Below, one piece after another: positions 1 to 9,404 of a stretch of DNA of 64,000 bases. Position 1 is the first letter of the stretch, and each line of letters starts with the position of its first letter. The notes beneath the pieces were generated by a model. It ran no database searches, was not told the DNA's origin, and worked only from the letters and a program-made list of their open reading frames with translations. This DNA comes from Coraliomargarita sinensis (lineage in GTDB: Bacteria > Verrucomicrobiota > Verrucomicrobiia > Opitutales > Coraliomargaritaceae), in contig NZ_QHJQ01000001.1 in the NCBI RefSeq assembly GCF_003185655.1, forward strand, positions 529,500 through 593,499, given 5' to 3'. The translations under genes were made by a program, and so were the position numbers.

Positions 1-191
1 ATTTTAGGTGTTGATTTTCGCTTCTTTTTAATCTCTAAATTCAAGGATTCGTTAAGCCACTTCAGTTGGTTGAATCCCAGCTCTTTCAAAGATCCTATCG
101 TAGTATCATGATGAGCCAGAAGTTCTTGGATGATGAGGTGCTGATGCGAAAAATTGCTAAAGCATCTGTTTAATTTTTTGCCAGTGATGAT
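1..191 (-). other. open minus-strand frame running off the left edge, no start seen
   Basis: On the minus strand the frame that follows the stop of the DUF2188 gene stays open from about 191 to the window edge (about 60 codons). The peptide looks plausible (it contains LLAHHDTTIGSLKELGF and a lysine-rich end), but I see no ATG or GTG in the frame, only an internal TTG. It could be the start of a gene with a rare start codon, a decayed gene, or chance. I cannot assign a function. Confidence 0.2.
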
Positions 192-440
192 TTAATGTTC
201 TGTATCTTTGATGGAGGAGGGGTCGTTGCCGGGAGCAATTGTGTCCTTACTGCGAATACGTCCGTCTAGTCCCATAGTTGTCAACTCACCGCCTCCTTGG
301 TTTTTAAGGTTTTGGCGAGCAGCTTGCTCCGCTTCTCGTTGAGTTTTGTGGACCGAAGACGCTCGATCTGAATCGTTCCGCTTGTTCCTCCACCTGCCGT
401 CATCTCCTTTATATACTGATCTATCTTGTGGTTTAGTCAT
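192..440 (-). CDS. DUF2188 family small protein
   Basis: This 82-residue protein has the DUF2188 pattern: a short beta strand with a G-x-W core (DDGRW), a middle helix beginning at TQREAEQAAR, and the closing GLDGRIRSKD motif. The family is small, widespread in accessory DNA and functionally undefined. A purine-rich GGAAAGG lies 7 bases before the ATG. It is transcribed away from the large HTH/nuclease gene, so the 119-base gap holds two divergent promoters. The family call rests on pattern recall; no function is claimed. Confidence 0.6.
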   Translation of the reverse strand: MTKPQDRSVYKGDDGRWRNKRNDSDRASSVHKTQREAEQAARQNLKNQGGGELTTMGLDGRIRSKDTIAPGNDPSSIKDTEH

Positions 441-499
441 ATTTTTACCTTTCCCTATGTATAATCATTAATTGCTGCCAAATTACCGTATTGCTTTAT

Positions 500-516
500 G
501 TATTTCATTAAAATAC
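500..516. promoter_or_regulatory. inverted repeat in the divergent promoter region, possible operator
   Basis: GTATTT and AAATAC arms are separated by five bases in the AT-rich gap between the DUF2188 gene and the 1355-aa gene, which itself carries an N-terminal HTH. An autoregulatory operator is possible. The repeat is short and AT-rich, so chance is also possible. Confidence 0.25.
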
Positions 517-559
517 AAATAAAATTGAAAAATGTATTGTGTAGCGCGACAATAACAAA

Positions 560-3500
560 ATGCCTACGAAATCAGAAAATTTGCACCCCGGAATTTACAT
601 AAAAGAGTCTCTTTGGCCTGAGAATCTGACAGTGACTGACGCAGCTGAACGTATGCAGGTAGGCCGACCAGCCCTATCCAATCTTCTAAATGGCAATTCA
701 TCGCTGTCATTAGAAATGGCCGTTCGCCTGGAAATATTACTTGGGCGCAACGTGGTAACGCATCAGCAGTTATTAAAAATGCAGAGTGAGTTCGACCAAG
801 GACAAATAGAAGATATCAGCTCTTTTACCGGGGTTAGGGCGTACGTAGAGAGTCCATCCTTAATTCGAGCTACGCATCTTGAGGACTGGTTTCGGGCTAG
901 CGTTGATAGACGGAGTAAATTCCCGGCATTTTTGAGGCATCTAGTCTACACAACGGGTATCCAACTTATTAAAGTTGATTTTCCGGCTTACGATGAATCC
1001 CAGAGGCATGGGTGGGATGGAGAAATTGAAGCTGGTAAAGCCAATCCCTGGATTCCTGAAGGTTATTCAGGATGGGAATTCGGCACGACCGAGGATTACG
1101 AAAAGAAGGTTAATGACGACTACAATAACAGGCTCAAATTAACGGCCAAGGAGAGGAAAAACATCACGTTTGTTTTTGTTACTCCGTTTCGATGGGCAGG
1201 AGCTAAGAAATGGGCCGAATCGAAACGCAAAACTAAACAATGGAAAGATGTGCGCGTTTATGATGCAAACGCATTAGAGCAGTGGCTTGAGCAATCCATT
1301 GCAACACAGGCTTGGATTGGTGAGCAAATGGGAACTCATTTGCCCGATATCTCTACATTAGAGGACGAGTGGCGAAAGTGGGTTTGCGACACAAAACTTT
1401 CCACCGACTTATACTCAGAAGCTGTAGAGATGTGTTCGGGTAAGCTTAGTGAGTGGTTGGAAGAATCACCAGACAAGCCGTTTAGAATTGAAGCAAGGTC
1501 AATAGAAGAGGGGTTATCATTTTTATACGCCTTACTCGAATCTATGGGCGATGGATATAATCAAAAAGGTATTGTGGCTCGCTCACCTGAAGCTGTCAGT
1601 AAGCTTAAACCTCGAACTTTGGCGAACTTCATTCCAGTTCTATGCAGCTCAGCGGAAAAGGTTATCAGCGACCTGAGCACTAAGCAGCACACTTTTGTTA
1701 TAGGACAAACTGGAACCACCTCTGCAGTATCTTCTTTCTCTTTAAAGCGTCCCACGCACGAGCCACTAAAGAAGGCCCTAGTAACCGCAGGCATAGATAG
1801 CCTTGATGCAGATGATCTCATACGCAAATCAGGCCGTTCACCTACAATTTTGCGCAGATTGCTAACTGAAAATCCTGCAATCAAAGTCCCAAGCTGGGAA
1901 GATTCTAAATCAGTAAGCTCCAACCTTCCTATGTTTGCCTTGATTGGAAAATGGAATGCATCATGTGATGCCGACAGAGAAATCTTACGCTATCTATATC
2001 AGGCGGATGACTACGACACCATAGAGCAAACGTTCAACCAGATATTATCATTACCCGACAGTCCTTTGTGGAGAGTGTCGAGTAGTTGTGGTGTAGTTTC
2101 AAAAATTGACGCTCTATTTGCGGTAAGAGATTCAGTCACAGAAGGCCAGATTAAGAATTTTTTCTTTATCGCAGAGCTTGTTCTATCAGAGGAAGACCCC
2201 TCATTAGATTTGCCCGAAGAGGACAGATGGATGGCTGCAGTATATAAAAAAGTAAGGCAGCATTCAGATCCCATCAGAAAGAGCATATGTGACACATTAG
2301 TTTTATTATCTGTAGTCGGAGAGGAGTTTTTTGGAGAAAGGCTTAGCCTAAATGTTCAGGGCCAAATTAATCATTTAATATCACGGCTATTAGAACCTTT
2401 CGATGAAGCCAAATGGTTAAATCACAATGACCATTTACCCGAGTTTGCCGAAGCCGCACCGGACATGTTCTTAGAAATTCTTGATGAGGACTTAAAGAGT
2501 GATAACCCAAAATTATTTTCGATCATGCAACCGGTCAATGGAGGTATCACAGGAGGAAGATGCTACCGGACTGGCTTGCTGTGGGGTCTGGAAGCAATAG
2601 CATGGAGACCCGATCGCTTGATTCACGTCACAAAGGTCTTGGCTGAGCTATCTAAGATCGAACTTGATGATAACTGGTTGAATAAGCCGATTAATTCACT
2701 CAAAGGAATACTATGTTCTTGGATGCCCCAAACTGCTGCCAAACTGGAAGAACGAACAAAGGTTCTAAAATACTTATGCAAAAAGTATCCACTTATTGGT
2801 TGGGAGCTATGCATCGAGCAGTTTACCCCCGGCACTCGAATGGGTGATTATTCCTATCGCCCTCACTGGAGAGAGGATGCTAAGGGTGTTGGTGAACCAC
2901 TGAAGGATGGAAGAGAACGTATAGAGTTTGAAATTGCTGCCGTTGAGCTAGCATTAAACTGGCCTGTTCACTCAGCGCAAACACTGGGTGATCTGATTGA
3001 AAGACTTCAAGTTTTAGGGGATGATTACAGAACAAGAGTCTGGGAGAAAGTTACTGCTTGGATTAGCTCTTCTCCAAGCGAAGAAGGAAAGGCAGAACTT
3101 AGAGAGAGAATCCGGAGATACGCGCTTACACGACGGGGAGTTAAACATTTACAGAAAGAGCTCAGAAATGAGGCTAAACATGCATATAAAGCTCTAGAAC
3201 CTAGGGATTTGCTTATTAAACATAGCTGGCTGTTTAAAGATCATTGGTTGGTTGAAAGTATTGAGGAGATCGAGGAAGAAATTGATTACGATGAGCGAGA
3301 AAAGCGGGTTAGGGCCCTTAGAGTTGAAGCTCTTAAAGAGGTGTATCTTGAATTAGGGCAAGATGGTCTAACTAAGCTTATTTCAGATAGCGGGGCCACT
3401 TATCTGGTTGGTAGATTATTGCCGGGGGCTATTCTTGATCAACCTACTAGTCTATCCCTGCTTGTTGAGTTAATCCAGAAGCTGGAGACCGACCCTGATT

Positions 3501-4627
3501 ATAAGCAGTGCATACAAGGCATTCTAGAGACTGCTCTGTATTTGGATTGGGAAGATTTCATGCCAGCAGCAATCAACCGGATGAGAGAGTTGCATTTTGA
3601 TGATTCACTAATCGAAACGTTAATAGGGCTATGCCCATTCAATCCAAAAGCTTGGGGAATTATTGAGGATTTAGGCGATGAAACAAAATGCAAATATTGG
3701 AAGAGAGTTAGCCCGTGCTGGGTTGGCGATGATAAAAAGGTCGTGGATAAACTAGTCAAAGAACTACTTAATGTTGGTCGACCAAGTGCCATAATCCAAG
3801 TTGTCCATCATCGCTGGGAGCATTTGAGTTCTAGAAACATCCAGAAGACACTCAAATCATATGCCTCGACGAATGAGGAAGCCTCCTACAAGCCTCAAGA
3901 GTATGAAATTCTTAGCGCATTAAAGCTACTTCACTCTAGGGCAGATCTAAGCTTAGATGACCTTGCGGCTCTTGAATTCCAGTTTTTAGGAGCCCTCAGG
4001 TATAGTGAATACGAATTCCCTAATCTAGGTGAACATATCAGTCGGTCGCCTGAATTCTTTTCACAGGTTATAGCTTTACAATACAAGCGAGCAGAGGGTA
4101 AGGCAGATCCAGATGGCTTCTTTCTGCATAAGCTAGATAACCGCGAGGACTTAGCTCACGCAGCATACACATTGCTTGGCAATATAAAGAAAGTTCCAGG
4201 CACGATGCCATCAGGGGAAATTCATCAAGAACGTTTACTTGAGTGGATTACGGAAACTCGAAAAATCTGTTCTGATTACGGACGACTTGTTGTAGCCGAT
4301 CATCATATCGGACGATTGCTAACTCATGCTCCGCATGGCTCTGACGGAGTTTGGCCGTGTGAACCGGTTCGAGAAGTACTGGAAGAGGTAGCTGCCAAGG
4401 AAATCGCGGCTGGCATTAAACTTGGATTTATGAACTCAAAGGGTGTTCGTGAAGTCGTTGCTGGGATGAAGGAGGATTGTGAAGAGTCAGAAAAGTTTAT
4501 GCAGTGGTCTCATGAAATTGCTTTTGAACACCCTTACGTCTCTAAATTACTTAAAGATATAGCGGAAGATTACCTAAGCACTGCAAACTCATGGGAGAAA
4601 CGTCGGAGGTTAGATGACTTTGAATAG
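560..4627 (+). CDS. HigA-like HTH + PD-(D/E)XK-like nuclease + large helical protein, candidate defence gene
   Basis: This 1355-residue protein opens with a HigA/XRE-type helix-turn-helix (residues ~8-75; VTDAAERMQVGRPALSNLLN). A nuclease-like domain follows (~110-260): GWDG at 151, WEFG at 172 and TFVFVTPFRW at 203 are spaced like the acidic and lysine positions of PD-(D/E)XK folds. Residues ~290-470 resemble a STAND-type ATPase module without an evident Walker A (LKRP...SGRSPTILRRLL). The rest is mostly helical with many acidic and tryptophan residues. The AT-rich sequence differs from the chromosomal part of the window. It sits tail to tail with qatD. HTH, nuclease and long helical sensor in one chain is a typical anti-phage layout, but I do not recognise a named system. 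Confidence 0.7.
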   Translation: MPTKSENLHPGIYIKESLWPENLTVTDAAERMQVGRPALSNLLNGNSSLSLEMAVRLEILLGRNVVTHQQLLKMQSEFDQGQIEDISSFTGVRAYVESPSLIRATHLEDWFRASVDRRSKFPAFLRHLVYTTGIQLIKVDFPAYDESQRHGWDGEIEAGKANPWIPEGYSGWEFGTTEDYEKKVNDDYNNRLKLTAKERKNITFVFVTPFRWAGAKKWAESKRKTKQWKDVRVYDANALEQWLEQSIATQAWIGEQMGTHLPDISTLEDEWRKWVCDTKLSTDLYSEAVEMCSGKLSEWLEESPDKPFRIEARSIEEGLSFLYALLESMGDGYNQKGIVARSPEAVSKLKPRTLANFIPVLCSSAEKVISDLSTKQHTFVIGQTGTTSAVSSFSLKRPTHEPLKKALVTAGIDSLDADDLIRKSGRSPTILRRLLTENPAIKVPSWEDSKSVSSNLPMFALIGKWNASCDADREILRYLYQADDYDTIEQTFNQILSLPDSPLWRVSSSCGVVSKIDALFAVRDSVTEGQIKNFFFIAELVLSEEDPSLDLPEEDRWMAAVYKKVRQHSDPIRKSICDTLVLLSVVGEEFFGERLSLNVQGQINHLISRLLEPFDEAKWLNHNDHLPEFAEAAPDMFLEILDEDLKSDNPKLFSIMQPVNGGITGGRCYRTGLLWGLEAIAWRPDRLIHVTKVLAELSKIELDDNWLNKPINSLKGILCSWMPQTAAKLEERTKVLKYLCKKYPLIGWELCIEQFTPGTRMGDYSYRPHWREDAKGVGEPLKDGRERIEFEIAAVELALNWPVHSAQTLGDLIERLQVLGDDYRTRVWEKVTAWISSSPSEEGKAELRERIRRYALTRRGVKHLQKELRNEAKHAYKALEPRDLLIKHSWLFKDHWLVESIEEIEEEIDYDEREKRVRALRVEALKEVYLELGQDGLTKLISDSGATYLVGRLLPGAILDQPTSLSLLVELIQKLETDPDYKQCIQGILETALYLDWEDFMPAAINRMRELHFDDSLIETLIGLCPFNPKAWGIIEDLGDETKCKYWKRVSPCWVGDDKKVVDKLVKELLNVGRPSAIIQVVHHRWEHLSSRNIQKTLKSYASTNEEASYKPQEYEILSALKLLHSRADLSLDDLAALEFQFLGALRYSEYEFPNLGEHISRSPEFFSQVIALQYKRAEGKADPDGFFLHKLDNREDLAHAAYTLLGNIKKVPGTMPSGEIHQERLLEWITETRKICSDYGRLVVADHHIGRLLTHAPHGSDGVWPCEPVREVLEEVAAKEIAAGIKLGFMNSKGVREVVAGMKEDCEESEKFMQWSHEIAFEHPYVSKLLKDIAEDYLSTANSWEKRRRLDDFE

Positions 4628-4668
4628 TCTGAAGAAGGCCAACTGTTTAGACATAGACATCTAATGCT

Positions 4669-5394
4669 TTAGTTCTTTGAAGCCCTCTTAAAGTTTTCTT
4701 CTAGTATGTAATCAACCTCGCCCAAGCCTAGCTGGTGCTTGACTGCAATCGCTTGATAAACGTCCATTACCCCAAGTGGAGCGCATGGCTTACGGTTACG
4801 CTTCGCATATGGGCCATCCGACTCAGCTAGTAGATGGGGGAGTGGAACAATTTCTAGTATTCTTTTGCCCTTTTGGGTGTCTAACATTGCAGGGTTGATC
4901 GAAATGAAATGCCCAGCAGACACTATATCTTCCAAAACTCGGATGCCACCTGAATACCAGTGGAAGCAAGCCCTGCTTATATCATGATGTTGTAGCCCTT
5001 CCAAAACTTCTTTCTCCGCCCCTCGACTGTGCAGCGTAATGAACGAGGGTGATTCCCGTAACGCGCTCAATACATAGTCAAAGACCTCTTCCTGCTGTTG
5101 ATGCGTGGGCGATCCTGCTTTCGAAAAGTCCAATCCTATCTCCCCAATATATTTAGTCTGGCCTGCATATTTCCTAAAGGTTCTCAACTCTGTAGGATTC
5201 GAAGTGGCACTGAGCGGATGAAAGCCAAGGGCAGGAAACACATGCTCAGAATTCGCAAGGTGCGGAAGAGCCATTTCATAATGACTTGGAAGGTTTGTCA
5301 CAGCGATAACTTTAATGTTGGCTGACTCACACTCATTGACAAGGGCTTCAGGGGCCGGGAAGCGGTCGATATGACAATGGGTATCAATCAACAT
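4669..5394 (-). CDS. qatD: QatD, TatD-family metal-dependent hydrolase
   Basis: This 241-residue TatD-family hydrolase is the last gene of the Qat cluster. The ATG at 5394 is preferred because the metal-binding motif IDTHCHID begins at residue 3; a 16-residue upstream extension would lie inside qatC. Visible metal-site elements are the N-terminal HxH, the glutamate in YIGEIGLDF, a His in ITLHSRG, and the aspartate in LLAESDGPY. TatD proteins are metal-dependent nucleases or hydrolases; in Qat the step performed by QatD is not established. It overlaps the end of qatC by 7 bases, so translation is probably coupled. Confidence 0.88.
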   Translation of the reverse strand: MLIDTHCHIDRFPAPEALVNECESANIKVIAVTNLPSHYEMALPHLANSEHVFPALGFHPLSATSNPTELRTFRKYAGQTKYIGEIGLDFSKAGSPTHQQQEEVFDYVLSALRESPSFITLHSRGAEKEVLEGLQHHDISRACFHWYSGGIRVLEDIVSAGHFISINPAMLDTQKGKRILEIVPLPHLLAESDGPYAKRNRKPCAPLGVMDVYQAIAVKHQLGLGEVDYILEENFKRASKN

Positions 5395-6728
5395 CGGGGG
5401 ACTCCTCTCAGGATTTGTGGAGTTCCAACTGCATGCATCCAAGCTAGTACCTCTTGTCTCATTCTCTTTACCAGATCCACGTATTCAGGAAGCTTCTCAA
5501 ATGGCAATCGGCCATTCCCAAGTAGCCTTGCGGCGATCTCACGGTCACTTAGAGGCTTTTTGGCAAAAGCAATAAGAGCTAGCGGATCATCTGGAAGCTC
5601 TAAAGGATTGTTGAAGCGCTCAAAACGCCGGCCATAGTTTTGGTTATCCCAGCCATTGACGTGGAGCGAGGCACGTCGGAATAAACATGGTACACATATT
5701 CCGCACGATCCCGCAGATCGGTTGTCCCATGAACTCGTATGCCCAAACTTCGAACAAGACCGACTTACGGGATATGCAGATTGGAGAAGTGGCTGGTTCA
5801 GGCATCCTGCTACCATCTCTCCTTTTGTCTTAAGTTCGTAGGGATTCGAGACAGGCGTAGTTATACCGACGGCGGCAAACACTTCATTTAGTTTACCTAT
5901 GAAGTATGGATGCACCGTCCGTGTGCTACAAGATCCACGTCGAGCAGGCGTTAAAGGAAAGTTCAACGCAATTGGACCGTTCTCAGGGATCAATACTGGT
6001 GTATTGGCTCCCAAGATTTCTGCATAATAGCAGCCCAGTGCTAAGAATACTAGGGATCGACTACGGAAATTTGTGTCTGAACTGCCACTTGATAATCCCA
6101 GTCGATTTTGTGCCAGTTGGAACCGGTTGGGATACTCAGACTGTAGCAGCTCCTTTAAGGAATTCTGATCTTTTTTAGGACCACCGACATCTTTGTCGTA
6201 ATGCCCGGAGAGCATGACTCTTCCATCTCCATTCGTTTCCAACCAATCAATTGCTCCAATAAGGGAATCCAATCCTCCGGAAAAGAGACAAACGGCATCT
6301 CCCGTTGGAAGTGTAAATCGAGTCCGACGGCGCCGAGGCTTCCTTTGAATCAATCGCATCGGAGTCTGTGAAAAAGAAATATCCCATTTGTCCCCGGTCA
6401 GAAATTCCACACATTCTTCCAGTAGTTTCGAGGCAGACGACCAATGAACAAGGTTATGTATGGGAATCTCAATTGAAATATCCCTAGACCACCGATCATC
6501 CTGAAGTTTTCTGGAAACAGCTTTATCAGCAGCATAGATACAGGAAGCAATAGTAAGGAAGTCTTGAGCAAGGTCGGGGGTAGACCGAGAAACTTTTAAT
6601 ATAGATGTTCCATCGACATCCATGACAGCTGTTTTCGCTCCTCCATTGATATCCAGGAACATCCCGGCGCATTCTTTCTTACGGTTGGGATTTGCATCCA
6701 CTTTTACTGTAATCTCGGTTCGCATCAC
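5388..6728 (-). CDS. qatC: QatC, QueC-like PP-loop ATPase
   Basis: This 446-residue protein has a QueC-like PP-loop: SGGLDS at residues 150-155 binds and adenylates through ATP in the family. A cysteine group near residue 350 (CGICVPC) resembles the QueC zinc site. The first ~145 residues are an extra region not found in QueC (7-cyano-7-deazaguanine synthase). QueC makes preQ0 from CDG; in Qat it has been proposed to act on a protein or nucleoside substrate rather than in queuosine synthesis. It overlaps qatB by 4 bases (ATGA). All catalytic motifs look intact. Confidence 0.9.
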   Translation of the reverse strand: MMRTEITVKVDANPNRKKECAGMFLDINGGAKTAVMDVDGTSILKVSRSTPDLAQDFLTIASCIYAADKAVSRKLQDDRWSRDISIEIPIHNLVHWSSASKLLEECVEFLTGDKWDISFSQTPMRLIQRKPRRRRTRFTLPTGDAVCLFSGGLDSLIGAIDWLETNGDGRVMLSGHYDKDVGGPKKDQNSLKELLQSEYPNRFQLAQNRLGLSSGSSDTNFRSRSLVFLALGCYYAEILGANTPVLIPENGPIALNFPLTPARRGSCSTRTVHPYFIGKLNEVFAAVGITTPVSNPYELKTKGEMVAGCLNQPLLQSAYPVSRSCSKFGHTSSWDNRSAGSCGICVPCLFRRASLHVNGWDNQNYGRRFERFNNPLELPDDPLALIAFAKKPLSDREIAARLLGNGRLPFEKLPEYVDLVKRMRQEVLAWMHAVGTPQILRGVPRC

Positions 6729-7528
6729 TCATCCCCTCCAAATAGATCCAACGTATCGGAAACGATACCATCGACTACGTCCGCTCCTTCTTGGCCGTTC
6801 CAAGCGACGGATGATAGGTTACGCGTAGATTCAAAATCGGAAACTCTCGCATCAATATAGTCACGTATTTGCCCACACATACTTTCGGCTGCCTCAAACC
6901 CGTGAGTATTAAGGACACCCTGATAGCCTACCGACTTAAACACTTGGTAGATATAGTGCCCCATTAGCTCATGAAGCACTCCATTGATGTCAGAGGACGC
7001 CTCTTCAAAATTCGCACTTAAGTCCTCAAAGGAATCCTGGCCTTCGGACCACTCCATCATCATGTCGATCAAAGCATCCCGCAGGATGTTGTCGTCAATT
7101 AAGCTAGCTGGTTCGTAAAGAATATCCGCCAGTTCTAGCGCTATCTCGTATGGGCTTTTATCTGATAGATCCGTAAGTCCGTGATCCGCTAACGCTTGTT
7201 CAAAGCCCTTCTGTTGGACCTCGGAAAGGAAGCTTCCGACACCTCGCGCAACATTGCGAATGGATCCACCTGAAGCACGGGTCGATCGTCCTACACCGGT
7301 TCCACCTCTTGACCCGCCGCCGCCAGATCCACCGGCACCACCGGATCCACCACCACCTGATGGGCTACCAAAGCCCAAAGAAGACTCTTTCGCCATCTGG
7401 CTGACCAAGGTGGAGATTAATGATGCAGCCTTTTCGGGCGTAACAAAGCCTTCACCGCCTGCCTGTGTTACCTGCTTCTTCGCGTCTTTCCAATTAGGTG
7501 ATGCGCTATAGTTGGTTGAGGTTCCCAT
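6725..7528 (-). CDS. qatB: QatB, glycine-rich Qat subunit
   Basis: This 267-residue protein lies between the KAP ATPase and the QueC-like gene, as qatB does. Residues ~52-92 form a low-complexity run of Gly, Ser and Arg, flanked by an N-terminal segment and a helical acidic C-terminal half with the segment LADILYEPASLIDDN. There is no known enzymatic motif. QatB is required for Qat defence; whether its tail is a substrate of the neighbouring PP-loop enzyme is speculation here. The gene is 2 bases from qatA and overlaps qatC by 4 bases. Confidence 0.82.
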   Translation of the reverse strand: MGTSTNYSASPNWKDAKKQVTQAGGEGFVTPEKAASLISTLVSQMAKESSLGFGSPSGGGGSGGAGGSGGGGSRGGTGVGRSTRASGGSIRNVARGVGSFLSEVQQKGFEQALADHGLTDLSDKSPYEIALELADILYEPASLIDDNILRDALIDMMMEWSEGQDSFEDLSANFEEASSDINGVLHELMGHYIYQVFKSVGYQGVLNTHGFEAAESMCGQIRDYIDARVSDFESTRNLSSVAWNGQEGADVVDGIVSDTLDLFGGDE

Positions 7529-7530
7529 AA

Positions 7531-9378
7531 TTACTTAATAGCTTTAGCGAAGGATTGTTCGAATTTGCTCTTATCTGAATGGCATTGAGCAGCGAATGTT
7601 TTAGCCCACTTCCCCAGAGGCGTTCTTTTCTTTGATTCAGTTGCAAGCGTAACCCCTAAGGCTGGAGATAAATCGTTCTTTGGAAGACGCTCGATGAGTG
7701 CAGCAAAAGATGGAGTATAATCCGGGTTTGTCTCAACGATGCCGATCAATGCCTTGAATGCTTGCATCTCTCCTGGCCGTTGCTGAGCATGATTTACCAG
7801 GAGGTTAAACAATATTTCCAGCTCATCAGATTGCAGTTTAGCAATTTGCTTCCGGCCTTCAGTGTCACCAAGTTTACTAAGTAGCAACTTAAGGGTGCTC
7901 CTGACGACCGTCGGAACCATTACAGTTGAACTCATTGTTGACCGGAGGCGGTCTCGAGACACCCACATGTAATTCCTAAGATCTACGTCCTTAAGCTTCG
8001 GTTCGTATGATAGCCACCCAACATACGGTTTCCATTCTGGAGGAAGGTCTTCCATTTTTCCGCTCTTTGTTACTATCTCTTCATAGTCAGCGACAAACGG
8101 CACAGTTCCACTCTCGCCATTCATGCCTTTGAAGAGTGATTGAAATAACTTCGGAGCGGCATATTCAAGAAGCATTAGCTTTACCAAAACTTCATCCACA
8201 ACATCTTCAAGCTTCGCTACCTCAGCCAACTTTCTTCTTAGGAAGAACGCATTCAAAAATCGCTTAACTTGGCGAGGGTTCCCTTGTAAAACGTCTGTAA
8301 TCTGTTCCGCGATTCGTGAGCCAATTTGCATGGATTCTGCGAGCTCCGGCGAGCAATCACCTCCCATAATTTCCAAGACTTGAGTCTGTGCGAAAGCCTG
8401 ATGCCTATCTGTGGCTCGTTGATTTTCTGAAGCCTCCAATACCTGTGAAAACCGCTTCTCAGGCATGTGCCTCTTACAAAAAAGAAGCGTTAAGTAAGTC
8501 TCAATCTCTGATGGGGACAGCTTGGGCAGACTATATGGAATCTGTATAAGTTTCTCTAGGTAATCTTCGACGAGGCGTTCACTTCCATCGGTCGAATCAA
8601 AATCCAATTTTGGCAGTGTCTCACGATATCGCCATGCCACGGCTTGACTAATAATACGGCGATCTGCTCCTATCACGAATGCAGTATTCGGTACATTTAA
8701 AAACAGTTTAATGGCTTCAAGGTTTTCAATGATGCGCTCGGGTGAGCAACGATCCAGATCATCAATGATAACAACCAATGTTTGAATATCACTTGATTCA
8801 AGCATCTCGGAAAAATCATCCCGAAACTGCCTAATATCGGATAGAACCTCGTCTGCCTCAGGCTCTCCCTCGCCGGAGGTGGATTCTTTAGCAGCGTCCA
8901 AAGCTTTATCACCTGCTCCTCTGAATGCACCACTCATAATAGCAGGAGCTGCTGCTAAACCAAACCCGCCAGTCGCAGCGGCAACTCCGCCTGCGACAGC
9001 ACCCGAAAGCAGAATCTTCGCCCCTCGCATGTAATCCACGCGCTTGAGAAGCTTCACTGCACTCTCTTTAAGCTGAGATCCGAATGTTTCATGGTCCCGA
9101 AGCGAAGTCAGAATAGAGCTAAGCAATGCTGCTTTTGCATCGTCATAGCCTTCAAAGAGCCAGCCGTTGAAATATAAAGTAGCTATCCCATTTTCCTTTT
9201 CTTGCGCTTCTAAATCAGCATTCAGCATTTGCATGATGCTTGATTTTCCTCCGCCCCAATCACCAAAGACACCTATCGTCACTGGAAGGACAGTGGAATC
9301 GAGGATTAATTCACGAATCAAATCCGAGTGAATGCGGAATCCGAAGAGATCTTCTGCTGTTTCATTATCTGACCACAT
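7531..9378 (-). CDS. qatA: QatA, KAP-family P-loop NTPase
   Basis: This 615-residue KAP NTPase has Walker A GDWGGGKS at residues 39-46 and Walker B VVIIDDLDR at 202-210. The insertion between them includes a hydrophobic Gly/Ala stretch (121-150) that may touch the membrane, as in other KAP proteins. The C-terminal half is helical and includes the conserved NPRQVKRFLNAF segment. In Qat the ATPase is presumed to power or sense; the trigger is unknown. It begins 26 bases after the AIPR gene on the same strand, so it may be read together with the upstream Mza-type module. Confidence 0.9.
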   Translation of the reverse strand: MWSDNETAEDLFGFRIHSDLIRELILDSTVLPVTIGVFGDWGGGKSSIMQMLNADLEAQEKENGIATLYFNGWLFEGYDDAKAALLSSILTSLRDHETFGSQLKESAVKLLKRVDYMRGAKILLSGAVAGGVAAATGGFGLAAAPAIMSGAFRGAGDKALDAAKESTSGEGEPEADEVLSDIRQFRDDFSEMLESSDIQTLVVIIDDLDRCSPERIIENLEAIKLFLNVPNTAFVIGADRRIISQAVAWRYRETLPKLDFDSTDGSERLVEDYLEKLIQIPYSLPKLSPSEIETYLTLLFCKRHMPEKRFSQVLEASENQRATDRHQAFAQTQVLEIMGGDCSPELAESMQIGSRIAEQITDVLQGNPRQVKRFLNAFFLRRKLAEVAKLEDVVDEVLVKLMLLEYAAPKLFQSLFKGMNGESGTVPFVADYEEIVTKSGKMEDLPPEWKPYVGWLSYEPKLKDVDLRNYMWVSRDRLRSTMSSTVMVPTVVRSTLKLLLSKLGDTEGRKQIAKLQSDELEILFNLLVNHAQQRPGEMQAFKALIGIVETNPDYTPSFAALIERLPKNDLSPALGVTLATESKKRTPLGKWAKTFAAQCHSDKSKFEQSFAKAIK

Positions 9379-9404
9379 GATGCATATACTTTCTATCTCT
9401 ACTC

